A stretch of DNA of 24,270 nucleotides, taken from contig JAQGAU010000754.1 in the NCBI GenBank assembly GCA_034698045.1, positions 1 to 24,270 of the forward strand. Reading direction: 5' to 3'. The notes under the pieces are model-generated. The model saw only the letters and a list, made by a program, of their open reading frames with translations. It had not been told where the DNA came from and searched no databases. Of this stretch, positions 21,087 to 24,270 are shown one piece after another. This DNA comes from Paramacrobiotus richtersi. Taxonomy: Eukaryota; Tardigrada; Eutardigrada; Parachela; Macrobiotidae. The translations under genes were made by a program, and so were the position numbers. How positions within the stretch are numbered: position 1 is the first letter of the stretch; the number at the start of each line of letters is the position of its first letter.

Positions 21087-22203
21087 CTAAATGTAGGAGC
21101 CATTCTTGCGACACACACACCTGTCATCTATCCTCCGAAACAAACCAAAAACTGCTTTCCGCAAATCTGGTACAGTGGCTACGAAGAGTATAGGGTCCAG
21201 CATCGGATAGGATGAATAAAACCATTGAGACTTGAAACACCGCCGATTGGTAATTGATTTCAAAGTCAGCACTCCCCATTGCAAACAAGATATTCGCCGG
21301 TGTCCAGCAGAAAGTCATACTGATGGTCAGCAGCGTCAGTACAGCAAAGGCGTGATGGTTTTTCTTATCGGAACGTGTTGCACCCGTCGTTTCCTGGCTT
21401 GATGAGGTGGTGCCATGCCGACATTAGACTCTGCTGGTGCTTGTGTGGTCAGTGTGGGTAACGGTATGGCGTGATCGGCAGTGCTATTATTGTCATTTCG
21501 CTTCGGCTGAACAACTGTACGAAACCTGCCGACGGGTCTTCAACCAAAGGTACGGGTAGGCTGCAATTACGATCAAATTTGGCAGTAAATAAAGTGGGAA
21601 TCGTAAAGCTAAGAAATAAGTGCCAAGTCGGACGACATTGAAGAAGCAGCCTGCAGCGGTTGGTAGACGGTAATAAAATGCATCCAGTATGACAAGCGGA
21701 AGACACAGACAATTGACGCAAATCCATCCGGAAACGCACAGTATAAAAGCCATTCGCTTGGTGTTGTTGTTACGGAATGAATGCGGGAATCTCACGGCCC
21801 AAATACGCTTGATAGTAATTAACAGATGAGAATGAAATATTGCTGGCGCCACGACAAAACTTCCGTACAGCTTACTCGTGCAGGCGATGTTTCCCAGCCA
21901 CCGCGAACGATAGGCGGTGTTGATGATGTCGAAAGGTGTGCTGAGAACTTTGGAACATAGGTTTGCTATAAGAAGATTTCCCAGGTAGATGTAGAAAGGC
22001 TGGTGAAGATGGGTTTTGATAATGAAAAGGAAAAGGATTACACCGTTAAGAACAATTACACAGGGACAAACCACCACTTGCAAGCTGGGCAAAACACCTC
22101 AGTATGCCATGGAAGAAATGTTCGCTAAGGATACCACACTGGTATTATTATTACCTGCGAACGCATTCATGCCCGTTGCAGTACCGCTCGTTAAGCTGCT
22201 CAT
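21087..22203 (-). pseudogene. Class A GPCR pseudogene, copy 3
   Basis: Related to the copies at 2578 and 6499, more diverged. From ATG 22203 (or 22170) the N terminus keeps several N-glycosylation sites, then a TGA at 22101-22099 replaces the conserved Trp just before TM1. After it, TM1-TM5 read in one frame to 21493 (LNGVILF, ANLCSK, C3.25 to KRIW, W4.50, LLPN). Loop 3 contains two frame changes. TM6 (FCWTPANIL) is intact in its frame. A 2-nt loss before MLDPILF shifts TM7. The last frame ends at 21087. At least four lesions with no rescuing introns in its relatives make it non-functional as a receptor. Confidence 0.85.
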
Positions 22204-23002
22204 TTTGATTAAAATGGTGAGGTACGGAGAATGGAGATTGTTGGACAGCGACACTGTTGCTCTGGCGTCGGTTTTTGTTACTGCAAAGAGTTTACAATGA
22301 TGAATCAAGATCATGTGTGAACGTGCTCCCTTTCAAGCAGACTTGACGGTCCCACGAGCTATGTGAAAGGAAACACATTCTAAGGTAGTGATAATCTGCA
22401 GAAACTTTTGGCAAACAATAGTAGCCGAAAAGCTGCCTGAAATGTGCTACAAAGTACAGAGGAAGAGGAACTCACTCCTTCAAGCAGATCGTGCTGTATG
22501 TATCAAAAGTAAGGTAGGACGAATCGCACTGCTCCTTGCCTTGTGCTTAATCACGTTACTTATATGACAAAATTGCAACTGGTTGCGCAAACCCGGTTAT
22601 TTTCCCGTGTTCGTTATCGGGCTGCCAGGAAACCCCCGAAGCTCAAGAACCACTAATTGCAAGTAATCTTGTATTAGACGGTTTCATGGTGGCCCGAAAA
22701 TTAAAGATATTGAGTGTAGGTCTCTGTTTATTTACATCCTAAGTTTCGGGTTTCTTAACAGACTTCCGTAAAGGGAACATGCTGCTGATTCTCGATGCCT
22801 GGCCCAGTGCAGATGTTTCTCAACGAGCAGTAATAAATAACAAGCAACGCCAGTATTATCGTTATTTCGTAGAGCCGAGCCAGAGATTCACAGGTGTCGA
22901 CGACTGTGTTCGCGGCTGACTAAACTGCACGGTCTCAGGAAAGAAACAACTCCAAGAATTGTTCTGCCGTTGACGTCTATGGCTGAGGGGCTGTGCGGAC
23001 GT

Positions 23003-23060
23003 GCTTGGGGTGCCCATTTCACCGGTTACACAAACGTTCAAATTACCCGATAATTACTGT
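23003..23060 (-). promoter_or_regulatory. Upstream block shared by all three GPCR copies (pseudogene copy)
   Basis: TTGGGGTGCCCATTTCACC, then CAAACGTTCAAATTACCC, aligns with 4085-4137 and 7971-8024. It lies about 800 bp from the pseudogene start, farther than in the other copies. Confidence 0.4.
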
Positions 23061-23489
23061 TTGCGCTCATTTCACGTTTAGAGATCAACACCTGCGTGTA
23101 TGTAAGGAAAATTTATTGATCTCGTGGTTTCTCAAATCACGAGCACTGAAAGCAAGCCAAAGCATGAATAAAAGCAAAAAACGTCGATTATTATATTAGT
23201 CATCCCAGACGTACGCGCGTCACAGTACATGGCAGAAAATGAGGTATGACTTTAGAATTTAAAAAAAAATGCTCACCGGTTTATTTAACACCAGCACGAC
23301 TACTTCAAGTGCCGTTCCCCTGTGAGACCGGCCTGAAGCTTACTCTAGATGAATGACAACTACATGAAACACTCATGATACATGTACGAATACTTAGAAA
23401 AATTCCACTTTGTGTTAAACCCTTCTAGGTAATTATCAATGGTCGCACCAATGTATGTACAATGCACTAATCCCCGAATTAAACGGACA

Positions 23490-23522
23490 TGACCACGTCT
23501 TGACCACGTCTTGACTACGTCT
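23490..23522. repeat. 11-bp tandem repeat, 3 copies
   Basis: Unit TGACCACGTCT at 23490-23500, 23501-23511 and 23512-23522; the third has one substitution. Confidence 0.9.
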
Positions 23523-23569
23523 TGCAGCGGTATAGGCCATTAGAAATTCGCAAGATTTGCTTCCTACTC

Positions 23570-23633
23570 GTCGACCGAAGCGAAGCAAAGGTCCTCTATA
23601 CTCAACTCAAATGATTTTCGATGTGTATCCGTC
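23570..23633. repeat. Dispersed repeat, copy 2, with microsatellite tail
   Basis: TCGACCGAAGCGAAGCAAAG followed by GTCCTCTATACTCAACTC aligns with 19090-19150. It is followed by a TCGG run (about 23637-23652) and a TTTA run (about 23667-23680). Confidence 0.6.
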
Positions 23634-24182
23634 ATTCGGTCGGTCGGTCGGTCATTATTATAATGATTTATTTATTTATTATTAAATATCATATATAGTC
23701 TCTTACGTAATCTCTGTACTTCCTTCGCTTCGGTCATTCAGTGCCCGCGAACAGCGAGTGCACTTACCTAGCTTATCTAGAATATGCCATTCTCCGGTTT
23801 TTCCCTGACATTTACGATTTACCTCTTATCCACCGTTGGCCGTATTATACTGAAACTGAATAGAGTTTACTACACTTTCGAAATTATCTGTATGTTGCTT
23901 AAATATCTGCGAAACTGGTAAAGTTTCCGGTAACACTCGCATGGTTCGATGGCTCGGACATCAGTACTGATTCATCTTCGACGTTAACATTTGCACTGCG
24001 CTCTTCAGAAGTATCAAAAAGTGTCCATCAGGCATGTGCCAGTGTCCCGATATTTCGACGCGCCTCCACTGTCCAGTGGCACACGCCAGAATCGAGATTG
24101 CACCAAATAAAAAGGAAACGTTTCGGGCCTTTCGTTGTTTTATTAACTGATTAAGTTAATATAATAGAGTTAGTCACACATC

Positions 24183-24221
24183 CATATATTCACATATTCA
24201 CACATATTCAACATATTCATT
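24183..24221. repeat. Short CATATTCA-type tandem repeat
   Basis: Imperfect repeats of CATATTCA/CACATATTCA; low complexity only. Confidence 0.7.
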
Positions 24222-24270
24222 ATGCCTTCCTTCATCGCATTAGCACAGAGTAAACGCAAATCCAACTATC

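Larger units (their letters stand above)
22204..24270. other. Noncoding right end of the window
   Basis: It holds the upstream flank of the GPCR pseudogene, including the shared block at 23003-23060, an 11-bp triplicate at 23490-23522, a dispersed repeat at 23570-23633 with TCGG and TTTA microsatellites behind it, and CATATTCA-type repeats near 24183-24221. No gene is recognised. Confidence 0.5.

Noticed and set aside
22099-22101. Reading the TGA in GPCR copy 3 as selenocysteine or as spliced out
   Set aside because: The relatives are intronless with Trp at this codon, and the copy carries further frame changes, so a pseudogene is simpler.
24183-24221. Telomere-like repeat
   Set aside because: The unit is CATATTCA-like and imperfect, not a TTAGG- or TTAGGG-type array.
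1-24270. tRNA, rRNA, CRISPR, bacterial operons, LTR or other virus-like elements
   Set aside because: No cloverleaf with A/B boxes, no regular spacer array, no ribosome-binding-site-led gene runs, and no integrase, polymerase or capsid-like reading was seen.

Overview
The window comes from a small-intron animal genome. The evidence is GT-AG introns (several only 49-58 nt), AATAAA-type polyadenylation signals, rhodopsin-class GPCR genes, and a secreted EB-like/mucin-like protein. No bacterial gene, tRNA, rRNA, CRISPR array or transposon-coding ORF is visible. A tardigrade or similar small invertebrate would fit, but that is a guess from gene style, not something the sequence proves.

Layout, left to right. 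(1) 81-837, minus: a secreted Cys-rich/Thr-rich protein in two exons, possibly continuing past the left edge. (2) 2578-3660, minus: an intronless class A GPCR (copy 1). (3) 6499-7506, minus: a closely related intronless GPCR (copy 2). Copies 1 and 2 sit in a tandem segmental duplication of about 2 kb each (roughly 2220-4290 and 6150-8215), offset by about 3.9 kb. (4) 10313-20201, plus: a large spliced gene with at least six exons. It encodes an N-terminal J domain, TPR-like helices and a long conserved-looking region I cannot name, about 1,320 residues in all. (5) 21087-22203, minus: a third GPCR copy that is clearly a pseudogene. (6) 22204-24270: noncoding, with an upstream block shared with the live GPCR copies, short tandem repeats and a dispersed repeat.

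The three GPCR copies share an unusual core: N at the usual Asp2.50 site, D at the usual Asn7.49 site, NR/KR instead of DR in the DRY motif, and no Asp at 3.32. They therefore look like an orphan, non-aminergic lineage. All three keep a roughly 50-bp upstream block. Copy 2 has a 20-bp snap-back hairpin inserted next to that block.

The most puzzling spot is 13479-13639 in the J-domain gene. There a TPR-consensus reading in a shifted frame ends in an in-frame TAG, and that TAG also forms a good splice acceptor. This could be an exon turned intron, a fresh lesion, or an assembly error. The J-domain gene lies in opposite orientation between GPCR copies 2 and 3. I see no functional link between the two families beyond position.
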